Counted from the first letter of the stretch, positions 28,501 to 38,146 are shown. The stretch: DNA of 64,000 nucleotides from Aureococcus anophagefferens (GCF_000186865.1 NW_008705561.1:1453320-1517319), one strand, 5' to 3'. Notes: generated by a model not told the origin, from the sequence alone. Made by a program: numbers and translations.

Positions 28501-31500
28501 TCAGCGGGAGGACGTGATCGACGCGGAGGACCGGAGCGTGCCCGGGTAGTGGGCCGCGTTGAAGGTCCCGCGGCGCTTCGCCTTGCGCTCCGCGAGGATG
28601 CGCTCGCGGCGCGCCGCGCGGCTCTCGCGCGTCGCGCTCTGGACGGCGGAGGACGCGCTCGGCGACGCGCGCGACGACGGCGGCCCGCGCGACGACCGCG
28701 AGCCGCCCGGCCGCGGGTCCGGCGCGGCGTCGTCGAGGACGCGCGTCGGCGAGAGGCGCCGCGGGCTCTGGGCGCGCTGCGGCGGCGGCGGCGGCGGCGC
28801 GCTGCGGCGGCCCCGCGCGTCGCTCGAGAGCTCGAGGAACTCGAGGACGTCGCGGTTCGTCCGCTCGACGCGGGGCACGGGGTCCTTGCGCCGCGGCGGC
28901 GGCGCGGCCGGAGCACCGCGGCGCGGCGGCGGCGGCCGCGCGTCCTCGACGCGGCGCGGCGGCGGCGGCGGCGGCGGCGCGTCCAACTCGTCGAGCCCCG
29001 CGCCGTGATCGTCGGACGCCACGGGTTCGAGCCCGGGCCGGCCGCGCGGCGCGGGCGCGCCGCGGCCGCGGCGGAGGCGCGCGAGGCGCGCGTCCAGGTC
29101 GTCGAGCTCGGAGACGACGCTGTCGAGGGCGCTGTCGTCGTCCGTGTCGTCGAGGTCGTCGCGGTCCGCGCGGCGGCGGCCGCCCGCGGACCGGCGGCGC
29201 GGCGGCGACCGCGCGGGGCGGCGGCCGTCGCTGAGCAGCGAGTAGTTGGACCCGTCGCTGTCCCAGTTCGCGCGCGGCGGCGGCGCCGTCGCCGCGCCGG
29301 CGACGCGCGTCGTCGCCGCGAGCGCGTCCTCGGCCTTGCCGACGGCGAGCCACAACGCCGCGGCCTCGCGGCGGCTCGACGCGCGGAGCTCGCTGATCTC
29401 GCGCTCCCGCGACACGAGGGCGCTCTCGAGGGCGAGGACCTCGCGGCGCGCGGGCGACGGCGGCGCCGACCGCCCGAAGACGTCGTCGCCGAAGGGCGGC
29501 GGCGGCGGCGCGGCGAGGTCCGCGGGCGGCGCGGGCGGCGCCTCGGGCGCGGGCGCCGCGGGCGCCACGTCCACGGCGGCGGCGGCGGCCGTCGCCTCCG
29601 CGCGGCGCCGCTCGGCCTCGGCCGACGCCCGGAGCCGCTCGCCGTAGGCGACGGCCGCCGCGTCCGCGCGCGTCGCGTCCGCGACGGCCCGCTCGCGGTC
29701 CGCGGCCGCGCGCGCGTCCCGGAGCTCGCGCTCGAGGGCGTCGCGCTCCGCCTTGGCCGCCGCCACGAGCTTGGCCTTGTCCTCGACGGCGGCGTCGCGC
29801 TCGTCGGCGAGGTCGCGCAGCGCCGCGCGCGCGGCGTCGGCCTGCTTCGCGACGGCGCCGTGGACGTCGCGCAGCGAGTCCTCGAGCTCCCGCGACGCGG
29901 CGCGCCGCAGCTCCTCGACGCGCGCCTCCGCCGCCGCCTTCTCGCGCAGCACGGCCTGCTCCGCGCGGTCGCGGTCGCGGCCCGCGAGCTCCTCGCGCCG
30001 CCGGAGCTCGACGGCTTGCCGCGCGGCCTCCGCGCGGCTCCGCTCGAGCTCCTGCTCCAGCAGCTGGGCGCGCCGCTCGAGGGAGTGGAGCGACGTGTGC
30101 ACGAGCTCCGAATCCAGAGACCCCTTGTCGTCGAAGAGGCCGCTCTTGACGGACGACGCGCCCGGCGACGACGGCGGCGCCGACCGCGGCGACGCGCGCT
30201 TCACCGCGGGCGGGCCCGGCGGCGAGTACTGCGCGGCCGTCGACACGCTCCGCGTCGGCGACGCCGGCGGCTCGGGCACGACGACGAGTTGCCGCTGCTG
30301 CAGCGCCGCGAGGTTCAGCGCCGCGAGCGCGGCCGCGGCCTCGGCGTCGCGCGCGTCCGTCGCCGCGGCCGCCTGCGACGCGGCCTCGATGGCGACGTTC
30401 GCCGCGCCCTCGAGCTGGAGCTCGAGCGCCTCGAAGCGCGCCTCCAGGCTCCGGGCCGCCGCCGACGACTCGAGCTCCGCGGCCTCGGCCGCGAAGCGCG
30501 CCTCGGCCTCGGCGCGCCGCGCGTCGGCCTCCTGCTTAGCGTCCGCGACGGCCGCGTCCCGCTCGCGCTCCGCGTCGTGGAGCGCCTCCCGCAGGTCCCG
30601 CAGGGCCCGCTCGGCGTCGCGCTGGGCCCGCGTCTCCTCGATGGCGCGCTCTAAGGACGCCGCGGCGGCCTCGCGCTCGCGCGCGACCAAGGCGTCGACG
30701 GCGGCGACGTCCGGGTCCGGTCGAATCGGCGCGGCGACCCTCGGCGGCGACGTCGGCGGCGACTTCGGCGGCGACGCCTGCTCCGGCGACTTCTTGCGGG
30801 GCTGGCGGTCCCGCGCCTCGATCTCCGCGACGGACGGCGGCCGCAGCTCCGCGACGACGGCCGCGAGCGCCGCCGCGTCGGCCGCGGCCTCGTCGCACGC
30901 GGCGGCGACGGCGCGCGCCGACAGCGCGCGGCGCCGCGCGGCGTCGTCGCGCGACGACAGCGCGCCCCACTCGAGGCAGGGCAGCGCCGCGTCGAGCTCG
31001 CGGGGCCCTAAACCGACGCACGTGGCGACGACGGGCGCCGCGTCCGGCGCGACGGACGTGCCGTGGAGCAAGCGCGCGAGCGCGTCCTCGCGCGGCGGCG
31101 CGTCGTCCGCGTCCAGCCCGAAGGCGTGGCGCAGGGCCGCCGCGAGGCTCGCGAGCTGGGCGCCGCCCGTCGCCTCCGTCTCCTCGAAGCGCTTCCGGGG
31201 CGGCGCGGCGACGTGGACGACGTGGACGCGGCGCGCCGCGGTCGAGCCCGGCGCCGCGAGGCTCCGGACGTCCGACTTGACGTCGACGGTCGCGACGACG
31301 TGGGCGGGCTCCTTGAGGCCGAGGTGGAGCAGGTTCGCCCGCGCCGCGTTCAGCAGGCGCCGGACCCGTTTGCGGCCCATGGCCCGCGACCCGCCGCCGA
31401 CGCCGCGCGCGTCCGCGTGGTCCGACGGCGGCAGGAGGTCCAGCACGTCGCCCGCGGCGTCGACGGCGACGACGCCCAGCACGAGCGGGTGCCCCCCCGT

Positions 31501-32202
31501 CTGCGACGCGTCGCCCCGCTCCAGGCCCGCCTTGCGGCCGCCGAGGCGCGACCCCGCGTCCTCGATGACCCGCGCCGCGACGCCGCCGAAGCCCGCGTCG
31601 TCGTGCGCGGCGCCGAAGACGCACTCCTCGCAGGCCGCCGCGCTGCCCACGGCCAGCACCGTCGTCGCCGCGCCCCGGGGCAGCGACCCGTCCAGCGCGC
31701 CGCTCAGGCCGGGGCAGAGCGCGGCGACGAGCGGCGCCACGAGCGCCTCGCAGCCGCTGCTCGACGCGGCGTCGAGCTTCCCCGCGTCCGGCCCGGTCCC
31801 GCCGCCGACGCCGACGCCAAAGGCCACGGGGAAGGTGCGCCGCCAGGACGCGCCGAGGCGCCCGGGGCCCAGTGCGACGTCGAGCGTCGTCGACGTTTCG
31901 GTCTTCCACTCGGACTTGGCCGCGCCGGATTCCTTCGACGGCCGCACGACCGTGACGATGGTCGGCGTCGCGGCCTCGCGCCGGAGGGCCGCGTTCTGGG
32001 CCGCGGGCGCGCTGGCCTTGTGCTTGTGCAGGTCCTGGAGCCGCTGCTTCGCCGTGCGCTGGACCACGGCGTACCAGTCCAAACTGTTGTGCTCGACGGT
32101 CGTCACGTCGTCCTCCGACGACAGGCTGCTCACGGCGCCGAGGCTCCGCTCGTCAGAGACGTCCTCGAGGTACTCCGAGGGGATCGTGGACACGGCGGCC
32201 AT
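28501..32202 (-). CDS. Large coiled-coil protein with divergent kinesin-like head lacking the P-loop
   Basis: 1233 residues, single exon, ATG 32202 (MAAVSTIPSEYLEDVSD). Residues about 80-425 follow the order of kinesin motor motifs in degenerate form: TIVTVVRPSKE (strand 1) at about 81-91; AVGSAAACEECVFGA at about 185-199 where AYGQTGSGKTYTM would be; VLGVVAVDAAGDVLDLLPP; VHVVHVAA then LASLAAALRHAFG for the 'DLAGSE ... SLSAL' region; TCVGLGPRELDAALPCLEWG for the neck-proximal strand. The Walker A Gly-Lys-Thr is absent, so ATP binding is unlikely. Residues about 480-990 are Ala/Arg/Glu-rich coiled coil and the last ~240 are Arg/Pro-rich and disordered. The kinesin relationship is inferred from motif order only. 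Confidence 0.6.
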   Translation of the reverse strand: MAAVSTIPSEYLEDVSDERSLGAVSSLSSEDDVTTVEHNSLDWYAVVQRTAKQRLQDLHKHKASAPAAQNAALRREAATPTIVTVVRPSKESGAAKSEWKTETSTTLDVALGPGRLGASWRRTFPVAFGVGVGGGTGPDAGKLDAASSSGCEALVAPLVAALCPGLSGALDGSLPRGAATTVLAVGSAAACEECVFGAAHDDAGFGGVAARVIEDAGSRLGGRKAGLERGDASQTGGHPLVLGVVAVDAAGDVLDLLPPSDHADARGVGGGSRAMGRKRVRRLLNAARANLLHLGLKEPAHVVATVDVKSDVRSLAAPGSTAARRVHVVHVAAPPRKRFEETEATGGAQLASLAAALRHAFGLDADDAPPREDALARLLHGTSVAPDAAPVVATCVGLGPRELDAALPCLEWGALSSRDDAARRRALSARAVAAACDEAAADAAALAAVVAELRPPSVAEIEARDRQPRKKSPEQASPPKSPPTSPPRVAAPIRPDPDVAAVDALVAREREAAAASLERAIEETRAQRDAERALRDLREALHDAERERDAAVADAKQEADARRAEAEARFAAEAAELESSAAARSLEARFEALELQLEGAANVAIEAASQAAAATDARDAEAAAALAALNLAALQQRQLVVVPEPPASPTRSVSTAAQYSPPGPPAVKRASPRSAPPSSPGASSVKSGLFDDKGSLDSELVHTSLHSLERRAQLLEQELERSRAEAARQAVELRRREELAGRDRDRAEQAVLREKAAAEARVEELRRAASRELEDSLRDVHGAVAKQADAARAALRDLADERDAAVEDKAKLVAAAKAERDALERELRDARAAADRERAVADATRADAAAVAYGERLRASAEAERRRAEATAAAAAVDVAPAAPAPEAPPAPPADLAAPPPPPFGDDVFGRSAPPSPARREVLALESALVSREREISELRASSRREAAALWLAVGKAEDALAATTRVAGAATAPPPRANWDSDGSNYSLLSDGRRPARSPPRRRSAGGRRRADRDDLDDTDDDSALDSVVSELDDLDARLARLRRGRGAPAPRGRPGLEPVASDDHGAGLDELDAPPPPPPPRRVEDARPPPPRRGAPAAPPPRRKDPVPRVERTNRDVLEFLELSSDARGRRSAPPPPPPQRAQSPRRLSPTRVLDDAAPDPRPGGSRSSRGPPSSRASPSASSAVQSATRESRAARRERILAERKAKRRGTFNAAHYPGTLRSSASITSSR

Positions 32203-32379
32203 ACCGCTTTTACGAGACGCACGCGTACCTCGCCCGCAACTGTTTTTGCGACGCGCGCGCGCCGCGCCCGCAACTGGCGCGTCTGAATTTGCGGCAGCGA
32301 GGCCAAAGCTCGCCCGCATCGTGAAGTCGTTGAAGATGTTGTGAAGGGCTGCTTTGGCCGCCGCGGTAGAGCAGTGTTG

Positions 32380-34644
32380 ATGGAGAATGCTAAGCCTCAA
32401 ATGGACGAGCGTCTAAAGGGCCTGGACATCCAAATAAATAAGCATATAAAGGGCCTCGACATCGACCACCTCGTCGCTGCGTCGAAAAAACACGTCGCCT
32501 TCCTTCGCGCTTGCCATAAAGCCAATATCTCACTGCAGCCGCCCTCCAAGACTACTCTCCAGCACTACGAGGCCTGGCTCGCGAGCAAAGCGCTCGAACC
32601 GCCGCCGCTCGACTGCGCGTGGGTCTGGCACTGCCACCGCCTCGCGCCCCTGTCCTACGCGCGCACGGCCGCGCGCCTCGGCCTTCCCGACGCGAAGTCG
32701 CTCGCGTTCCGCTGGACCGAGGCCGCGACCGACGCGGGCGGCGAACCCGGCGCGCTCGTCCTCGACGGCTTCGACGTCGTCGCGAGCTGCGCGCGGCAGA
32801 AGACGTTCCTCTGGCAGGTGTCGGGGGAGCGCTACGAAGACGAGAGCTTCCTCCGCGACGGCGCGGCCCGCTACGAGCACTTCCTGCGGCTCATGCGCCG
32901 CGGCGAGTTCCTCGTGCCCACGTACCAGATCGATCTCTTCTGGCACACGCACATCCTCGACTCCGGCGCCGCCTACGCGGCGGACACGGCGCGGCTCGGC
33001 GGCTTCGTGCTGCCGCACGACGACAGCGTCAACGACCGGTCGACGCCCGAGACGAAGCTCAACGTGCAGTTCCGGCGCACGTGCGCGCTCTGGGCGGCGA
33101 CGCGCCGCGAGGCCTACGCCGTCGACGGCGCCATGTACCGCGGCGAGCCGCCGCTCGAGTACGGCGACGCCGACTGGCTCCCGGTGGACGCGGAGCGCGC
33201 GGAGCTCCGCTGGCGGCTACTCCGCGAGGCCATGGGCGGCGACGAGGACCGCGCCGGCGGCGGCGCGCCGTCGACGGTCGACGCCGTCGCCGTGCCCGTC
33301 GTCGATCAGGTCGCCGGGGACATGGCGGCGCTCGCCGTCGCCGTGCCCGTCGCGGCCGGCGACAACGGCGCCACCCCCTTCCGCGCCGGCGGCTGGGAGT
33401 GCGCCGACGACGCCGGCGGCTGGATCCCCTACGACGCCGCGAGCTCCGCGGCCATCGACCAGGCCGAAGGGCAAGGCGCCGGGTCCACGGCGACGATCCG
33501 CATCGGCGCGAGCACCTACGCCGCGGACCCCTGGGCGCTCACGCAGACGAACGTCGCCACGGGCTTCCGCCGCGCGATCCGCCGGAATCCCGGCGCGGCC
33601 CCCGTCTCCGGCGCTGCCGTCGTGTCGTCGACGCCCCCTACCTTTGCGTACGCGCCGACGTGGTCCTACAAACACGACGGGGCCTGGTGCGCGTTCGACG
33701 GCGGGGCCCAGGCTTCGCTCGAGCAGGCCTTCCGCGCCAAGCCCGTCCCGCCGCGGGGCACGGTGCACCTCCCGGCCGCCGGCGCGACCTACATCGTCGA
33801 CCTCGACCACTGGACGCAGACGAACGCGGCGACGGGCACGACGCGCCGCGTGCACCGCGCGGGCCTGCCCTGGTGGGAGTTCGCCGGGCAACTCGGGGCA
33901 TTCGAGCGCTACGACGCCGTGTCGAACGCGGCCGTCAACGAGGCGCTACTCGCGGGCGTGACCGGGGTGCGCTACACGGGCGGCAACGGCCAGACCTACG
34001 CCGTCGACCTCCGGCTCCGGCGGCAAGTCAACGTCGCCACGGGCGTGACGCGGCAGATCCGGGAGGCGCCCGACTTCATCGCGGCCGCGGACCGCAAGAC
34101 CGTCGCGCGCGGCACGCAAGCGAACCCGCTGCGCGAGGGCTACGTCTTCGGCGCCGGCGCGTCGGGCGACGGCTACTACCGCATCGGCACGGCGCTCGGC
34201 GACGCGCTCCTCCGCACGCGGCTCGAGAGCAAGCTCACCTACGCCAAGGGCAAGGCGAAGACGGCCAAGAGGATGAGCCTCGTCTACTCGAAGACGACGA
34301 TCAAGAAGCGCGCGGACGCCGTCGAGGAGCTCGAGGCGCTCCTCGCGTCCGGCGACTTCTCGAAGGTCAAGGCCGACCGCGAGGCGCACGCGCGGGCCGC
34401 GCGCGGGAGCGCGGCCGCCGGCGGGGCCGCCGCGGCCTGCGGGTCCTGCGGCGGCGGCGCGTGCGCGTCCTGCGGCGGCGGCGCGTGCGGCGGCGCCGCG
34501 GCGGCGGGCTGCGGCGGCGGCGGCGGCGGCGGCGGCTGCGGCGGGGGAGGCTGCGGCGGCGGCGGCTGCGGCGGCGGCGGCTGCGGCGGCGGCGGCTGCG
34601 GCGGGGGAGGCTGCGGCGGCGGCGCGCCGGTCCCGGAGGGCTAA
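32380..34644 (+). CDS. DUF1399 (GRDP-type) protein with three WWE domains and a Gly/Cys repeat tail
   Basis: 754 residues from ATG 32380. The N-terminal half is a DUF1399 domain as in plant glycine-rich-domain proteins (GRDP): CAWVWHCHRLAP at about 80, PTYQIDLFWHTHILDSG at about 181, LPHDDSVNDRS. Three consecutive WWE domains follow: about 337-403 (GGWECADDAGGWIPYD ... ALTQTNVATGFRRAIRR), 427-494 (WSYKHDGAWCAFDG ... HWTQTNAATGTTRRVHR) and 498-563 (WWEFAGQLGAFERYD ... RRQVNVATGVTRQIRE). WWE domains in PARPs and E3 ligases bind ADP-ribose units or mediate interactions. The tail from about 674 is CGSCGGGAC-type and then GGGGC repeats. The alliance of DUF1399 with WWE domains is unusual to my knowledge. 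It starts 178 bp from the divergent kinesin-like gene. Confidence 0.8.
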   Translation: MENAKPQMDERLKGLDIQINKHIKGLDIDHLVAASKKHVAFLRACHKANISLQPPSKTTLQHYEAWLASKALEPPPLDCAWVWHCHRLAPLSYARTAARLGLPDAKSLAFRWTEAATDAGGEPGALVLDGFDVVASCARQKTFLWQVSGERYEDESFLRDGAARYEHFLRLMRRGEFLVPTYQIDLFWHTHILDSGAAYAADTARLGGFVLPHDDSVNDRSTPETKLNVQFRRTCALWAATRREAYAVDGAMYRGEPPLEYGDADWLPVDAERAELRWRLLREAMGGDEDRAGGGAPSTVDAVAVPVVDQVAGDMAALAVAVPVAAGDNGATPFRAGGWECADDAGGWIPYDAASSAAIDQAEGQGAGSTATIRIGASTYAADPWALTQTNVATGFRRAIRRNPGAAPVSGAAVVSSTPPTFAYAPTWSYKHDGAWCAFDGGAQASLEQAFRAKPVPPRGTVHLPAAGATYIVDLDHWTQTNAATGTTRRVHRAGLPWWEFAGQLGAFERYDAVSNAAVNEALLAGVTGVRYTGGNGQTYAVDLRLRRQVNVATGVTRQIREAPDFIAAADRKTVARGTQANPLREGYVFGAGASGDGYYRIGTALGDALLRTRLESKLTYAKGKAKTAKRMSLVYSKTTIKKRADAVEELEALLASGDFSKVKADREAHARAARGSAAAGGAAAACGSCGGGACASCGGGACGGAAAAGCGGGGGGGGCGGGGCGGGGCGGGGCGGGGCGGGGCGGGAPVPEG
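34520..34622. repeat. 15-bp GGC-GGC-GGC-GGC-TGC tandem repeat
   Basis: It codes repeated GGGGC at the C-terminus of the WWE protein. Two copies use GGGGGA in place of GGCGGC, so the copies are near-identical rather than perfect. Visible directly. Confidence 0.85.
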
Positions 34645-34950
34645 GAGAGACCGGGACTTCGAGTCGTAAGGGACCTTCGTGTAAAGAGACGACCGGAGGG
34701 AGGACGCATCCGCTCCAGCTAACGGCACGTTGAAGTCGTGCAGTCAAGATGCAGCCTTGATGCAGCTCGAGCCATGACGATGACCACGATGACCTGTGAG
34801 CTTCGCGTGACACGTCGCCGCTCCTAGCTAACGGCAACGTTGAAGTCGTGCAGTCGAGATGAAGTGGAGGAAGCCTGACGATGATGGCTTGTGAAGCTTC
34901 GTGACTGAGCCGCCTCGCAGCGCCCGCCGCGCTCGAACGTTCCATCGATC
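34645..34950. repeat. Intergenic region with a two-copy imperfect direct repeat
   Basis: 306 bp between the WWE gene and the PIN-like gene. A unit beginning AGCTAACGGCA, containing GTTGAAGTCGTGCAGTC and later a GACGATGA...TGTGA...CTTCG...TGAC block, occurs at 34718-about 34810 and again at 34828-about 34905, offset 110 bp with internal loss in copy two. It may contain the promoter of the downstream gene. Confidence 0.65.
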
Positions 34951-36177
34951 ATGATCGAGGGCGACATCTTCCTCATCTCGCTGGGCGTCATGGTGCGGCT
35001 GCTCCTCGTGGCGTCCGTCGGCGCCTACGCGGCGACGCGGCCCAAGGGCGGCCCGCCGCTGCTGCCCGAGGCGGCGATCCAGCAGCTGAGCCGCTTCAGC
35101 GCCGTGTGCCTCATCCCGTGCATCATCGTCGACTCCATCGGGTCGTCGGTGTCGGTCGAGCTCCTGCGCCAGTCCGTCGCGCTCGTCGTCTACGGCCTGG
35201 TCACGATCGGCCTCGGCCTCGGCTACGCGCGCCTCTGGGGCGCCGTCGTGCTGCCCGCGGAGCTGCGCGAGACGTCGCTCTGGCGCGTCGCGGCGCTGGC
35301 GTCGGGGTTCCCGAACATCGTCGCCGTGCCTCTTGTGATCGTCGCGACGGTCTGCGAGCGCGACGAGGTCCGGGACGACTTCGACGACCGCGACGAGTGC
35401 GCGAAGACGGGCGCGGCGTTCATCTTCATGAATTCGTTCGTCTGGTCCATCGTCTTCTTCACCTTCGGCGTCGCGCGCCTCGCGGCGATCAAGGCGCGGC
35501 GCGGCGGCGCGGGGGACGCGCCGCGGCCGCCGCCGCCGCGGGGCGGGCCGCTCGTGAAATTCTTCTCGGAGCCCGTCAACGCGGCGCTCGTCGTCGGCAC
35601 GGCCGTGGGCATGGCGCGGCCGCTGCAGAAGGCGCTGTTCGTCTCGCGGACGTCGCCGCTGCGGGCGCTGGGCGGCACGATCGAGCTGCTCGCGTCGCCG
35701 GTGGTGTGTTTGGCGATTTTGATCACGGGCGCGTCCTTCGCGAACGTCGAGTTCGACAGCATCGGCAGCGACGACGCCGCGGTCGCGGGCCCGAAGGAGG
35801 AGGCCAAGGCGCTCGCGGCCGCGGACCCGGAGCTCGTCGAGGCGGCGCCGCCGGCGAAGAAGTCGGCGCTCGACGCGCTCCGGGGCGTCCGGCCCATCGT
35901 CGCGGGCTTCATCCTCGTGCGCCTCGTCTTCGTCCCCGCGACCGTCGTCGCCCTCGAGACGCTCCTGCCCCGGGCCCTGCCCCAGAAGCCCATCGGCCGC
36001 CTCATCCTCCACGTGTCCAGCGGCATGCCGAGCGCGCAGATCCTCATCATCCTGCTCCACAAGTTCGGCATGAGCCGCGCGGCCGCGGACATCTCCTTCC
36101 TCTTCGTCTTCCAGTACGCCGCCTCCATCCTCACCATGACCGTGCTCATCTCCCTCTCCCTCCAGGTCGTGTATTAG
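34951..36177 (+). CDS. Auxin efflux carrier-like (PIN-LIKES) membrane transporter
   Basis: 408 residues, ATG 34951. It has the membrane transport protein (PF03547) layout: hydrophobic helices at about 8-26, 48-66 and 72-92, an N-terminal bundle with FPNIVAVPLVIVATVC (the broken-helix Pro typical of the fold), a charged loop (about 183-200), a second bundle from ALVVGTAVGMARP, and a C-terminal segment LHVSSGMPSAQILIILLH with FLFVFQYAASILTMTVLI. These carriers sit in the plasma membrane or ER and move organic anions; in plants PILS proteins handle auxin. The substrate here is unknown. Its stop is 36 bp from that of the convergent GPR107-like gene. Confidence 0.87.
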   Translation: MIEGDIFLISLGVMVRLLLVASVGAYAATRPKGGPPLLPEAAIQQLSRFSAVCLIPCIIVDSIGSSVSVELLRQSVALVVYGLVTIGLGLGYARLWGAVVLPAELRETSLWRVAALASGFPNIVAVPLVIVATVCERDEVRDDFDDRDECAKTGAAFIFMNSFVWSIVFFTFGVARLAAIKARRGGAGDAPRPPPPRGGPLVKFFSEPVNAALVVGTAVGMARPLQKALFVSRTSPLRALGGTIELLASPVVCLAILITGASFANVEFDSIGSDDAAVAGPKEEAKALAAADPELVEAAPPAKKSALDALRGVRPIVAGFILVRLVFVPATVVALETLLPRALPQKPIGRLILHVSSGMPSAQILIILLHKFGMSRAAADISFLFVFQYAASILTMTVLISLSLQVVY

Positions 36178-36213
36178 CGGACTCGTTTTTTTAGGCTCGG
36201 ACTCGGCGCGCCC

Positions 36214-37605
36214 CTACGCGTCGTCGAGCTGCGCGAGCTCGAACTCCTTCGCCTTCTGGAGCTCCGGGTCGTTGTCCTCGTCGTCGTCGATGCCGAACTC
36301 CTCGAGGTCGCCGTCGCCCTTCTTGAGGGGGAGGTAGGGGTTGTCCTCCGCGGGGCGGAACTTGTAGCCCGTGACGACGTAGAAGAGGAGCGTCGCGCCT
36401 TCGGAGAAGACGTAGCGGAGCCAGAGCCACTGGAAGGGGAGCGTCGCCGCGAGGAGGAAGACGACGATGCGCGTGAAGTAGATGTAGGTGACGACCATGA
36501 TGTAGAACTGGCGGAAGAGCGTGAGCTTCGCGATGTTGTTCCGCGTCTTGCCGTCGGCGGCGGCGGCCTCGCGGAGGTGGCGGATGGACCAGACGATGGG
36601 GAAGAGGATGGCGCAGCAGCAGATGATGTCGACGAGGTGGAGCACGTCGCGCCACGTGAGCCACCGCTGCGACCCCGGCGCCGTCTCTTCGAAGACGACG
36701 AGCGCGACGTTGTCGACGACCTGGAGCACGAGGACGACGAGGACGATCTTCTTCTCGCGGTCGTTGAGGTAGGGCTTCACCAGGCTCCAGCCCGTGCCGA
36801 TGAGGAGGATGACGACGAAGAGCATGACGCCCTTCGCGGACGCGAAGACGTAGTAGACGACCTCCCAGCCCTCGCCGCTGCCCGTCACGTTGATGAAGTG
36901 GTAGCGCATGGCCTGGCTCATCATCGTCAGCGACTTGAGGACCAGGAGCGCGCCCATGAGCTTGTGGATGCCGTGGACGCGCGTGCCCGCCTCGCCCTGT
37001 TTGGCGCCCGAGCAGAGCACGGCGCCCCAGAGGACGGACGTCGCCAGGAACAAACCGAAGAAGACGGCGAAGAGCATGGGCAGCGGCGCCTCGCAGGCGC
37101 TCAAATAGGACGGGCCCTTGTTGTAGAACTTGGCCTCGAGGTCGAAGGAGGTGGACGCGCGGCCCTCGGACGGCTCGCAGCGGACGAAGATGAGGCTGTA
37201 GAGCCCCTCCTCGGCCTTCTCGATGCGGTGCTGCCGCACGAGCTCGCCGCGCCACTGCGTCGGGTCGCTCATGTCGAGCTCGAAGACCGTGTCGCCCCCG
37301 GCCAAATCGCCCTCGTTGCCCGTGCCCCAGTCGAGCAAACACGCGTTCGCCTCCAGGCTCTCCTCGAGCTCCTGCTGCGCCGCGGACTCGGAAGACGCCC
37401 GCCGCATGACGAAGCCCGCGCGGAAGGGGCCCTTGGCGTCGATCTTGAAGTTCGTCACGCGCAGGTCCAGCACGCCGCCCTCGAGGAAGCAGAACGACTC
37501 GATGCGGTAGAGGCTCCGCTCGTCGCCGTGGATCTTCAGGTCGTGGACCATGGCGCCCGACCGCGCCGCGGCCAGCGCGACGGCGAGCCAGCGCGACGGC
37601 CCCAT
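36214..37605 (-). CDS. GPR107/GPR108-type seven-transmembrane protein (LUSTR family)
   Basis: 463 residues from ATG 37605; the longer open frame has no upstream ATG. A short signal peptide (MGPSRWLAVALAAARSGA) leads to a luminal beta-rich domain (VHDLKIHGDERSLYRIESF, ending YSLIFVRCEP), then seven helices: LPMLFAVFFGLFLATSVLW, KLMGALLVLKSLTMMSQAM, VVYYVFASAKGVMLFVVILL, IVLVVLVLQVVDNVALVVFE, VLHLVDIICCCAILFPIVWSI, FYIMVVTYIYFTRIVVFLLA and YVFSEGATLLFYVVTGYKF, followed by RPAEDNPYL and an acidic tail. The family works in Golgi/endosome trafficking in animals and plants. The signature near helices 5-7 and RPxxxNPY identify it well. Confidence 0.9.
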   Translation of the reverse strand: MGPSRWLAVALAAARSGAMVHDLKIHGDERSLYRIESFCFLEGGVLDLRVTNFKIDAKGPFRAGFVMRRASSESAAQQELEESLEANACLLDWGTGNEGDLAGGDTVFELDMSDPTQWRGELVRQHRIEKAEEGLYSLIFVRCEPSEGRASTSFDLEAKFYNKGPSYLSACEAPLPMLFAVFFGLFLATSVLWGAVLCSGAKQGEAGTRVHGIHKLMGALLVLKSLTMMSQAMRYHFINVTGSGEGWEVVYYVFASAKGVMLFVVILLIGTGWSLVKPYLNDREKKIVLVVLVLQVVDNVALVVFEETAPGSQRWLTWRDVLHLVDIICCCAILFPIVWSIRHLREAAAADGKTRNNIAKLTLFRQFYIMVVTYIYFTRIVVFLLAATLPFQWLWLRYVFSEGATLLFYVVTGYKFRPAEDNPYLPLKKGDGDLEEFGIDDDEDNDPELQKAKEFELAQLDDA

Positions 37606-37905
37606 CGCGGCGGCGCGAGTTGGCGCACTTGCTCGCGCTCTTCGTCGAGCTCTTGCCGCAGCTCCCAAAGGGCAAGGTCGACCGCGTGGGCGGGGTAAAA
37701 GCTTCAATGTAAACTTGGGGCCCTTAAGCGCGCGCGGACTTCAAACCCTGTGCATCTGAAGAACGTCCAAGCGTGTCGCGGCGGGAGGGGGTTCTGCCTA
37801 GCGGACGGGGGGGGCGCGCGTCCGACACAGACCCCCCCATGACAACCCCGCCGCGCCCGCACCGCGCATCCCGCGACTGCCATTCACACGCCCGGTCCCC
37901 GCATC
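37606..37905. other. Intergenic flank left of the assembly gap
   Basis: 300 bp upstream of the GPR107-like gene. It includes G- and C-homopolymer runs (GGGGGGGG near 37806-37813 and CCCCCCC near 37832-37838) that could pair as a hairpin and may have caused the gap. No gene seen. Confidence 0.5.
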
Positions 37906-38146
37906 NNNNNNNNNNNNNNNNNNNNNNNNNNNNNNNNNNNNNNNNNNNNNNNNNNNNNNNNNNNNNNNNNNNNNNNNNNNNNNNNNNNNNNNNNNNNNNN
38001 NNNNNNNNNNNNNNNNNNNNNNNNNNNNNNNNNNNNNNNNNNNNNNNNNNNNNNNNNNNNNNNNNNNNNNNNNNNNNNNNNNNNNNNNNNNNNNNNNNNN
38101 NNNNNNNNNNNNNNNNNNNNNNNNNNNNNNNNNNNNNNNNNNNNNN
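37906..38146. other. Assembly gap of N
   Basis: 241 consecutive N. Sequence content and true length are unknown. ORFs crossing it are meaningless. Confidence 0.99.
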
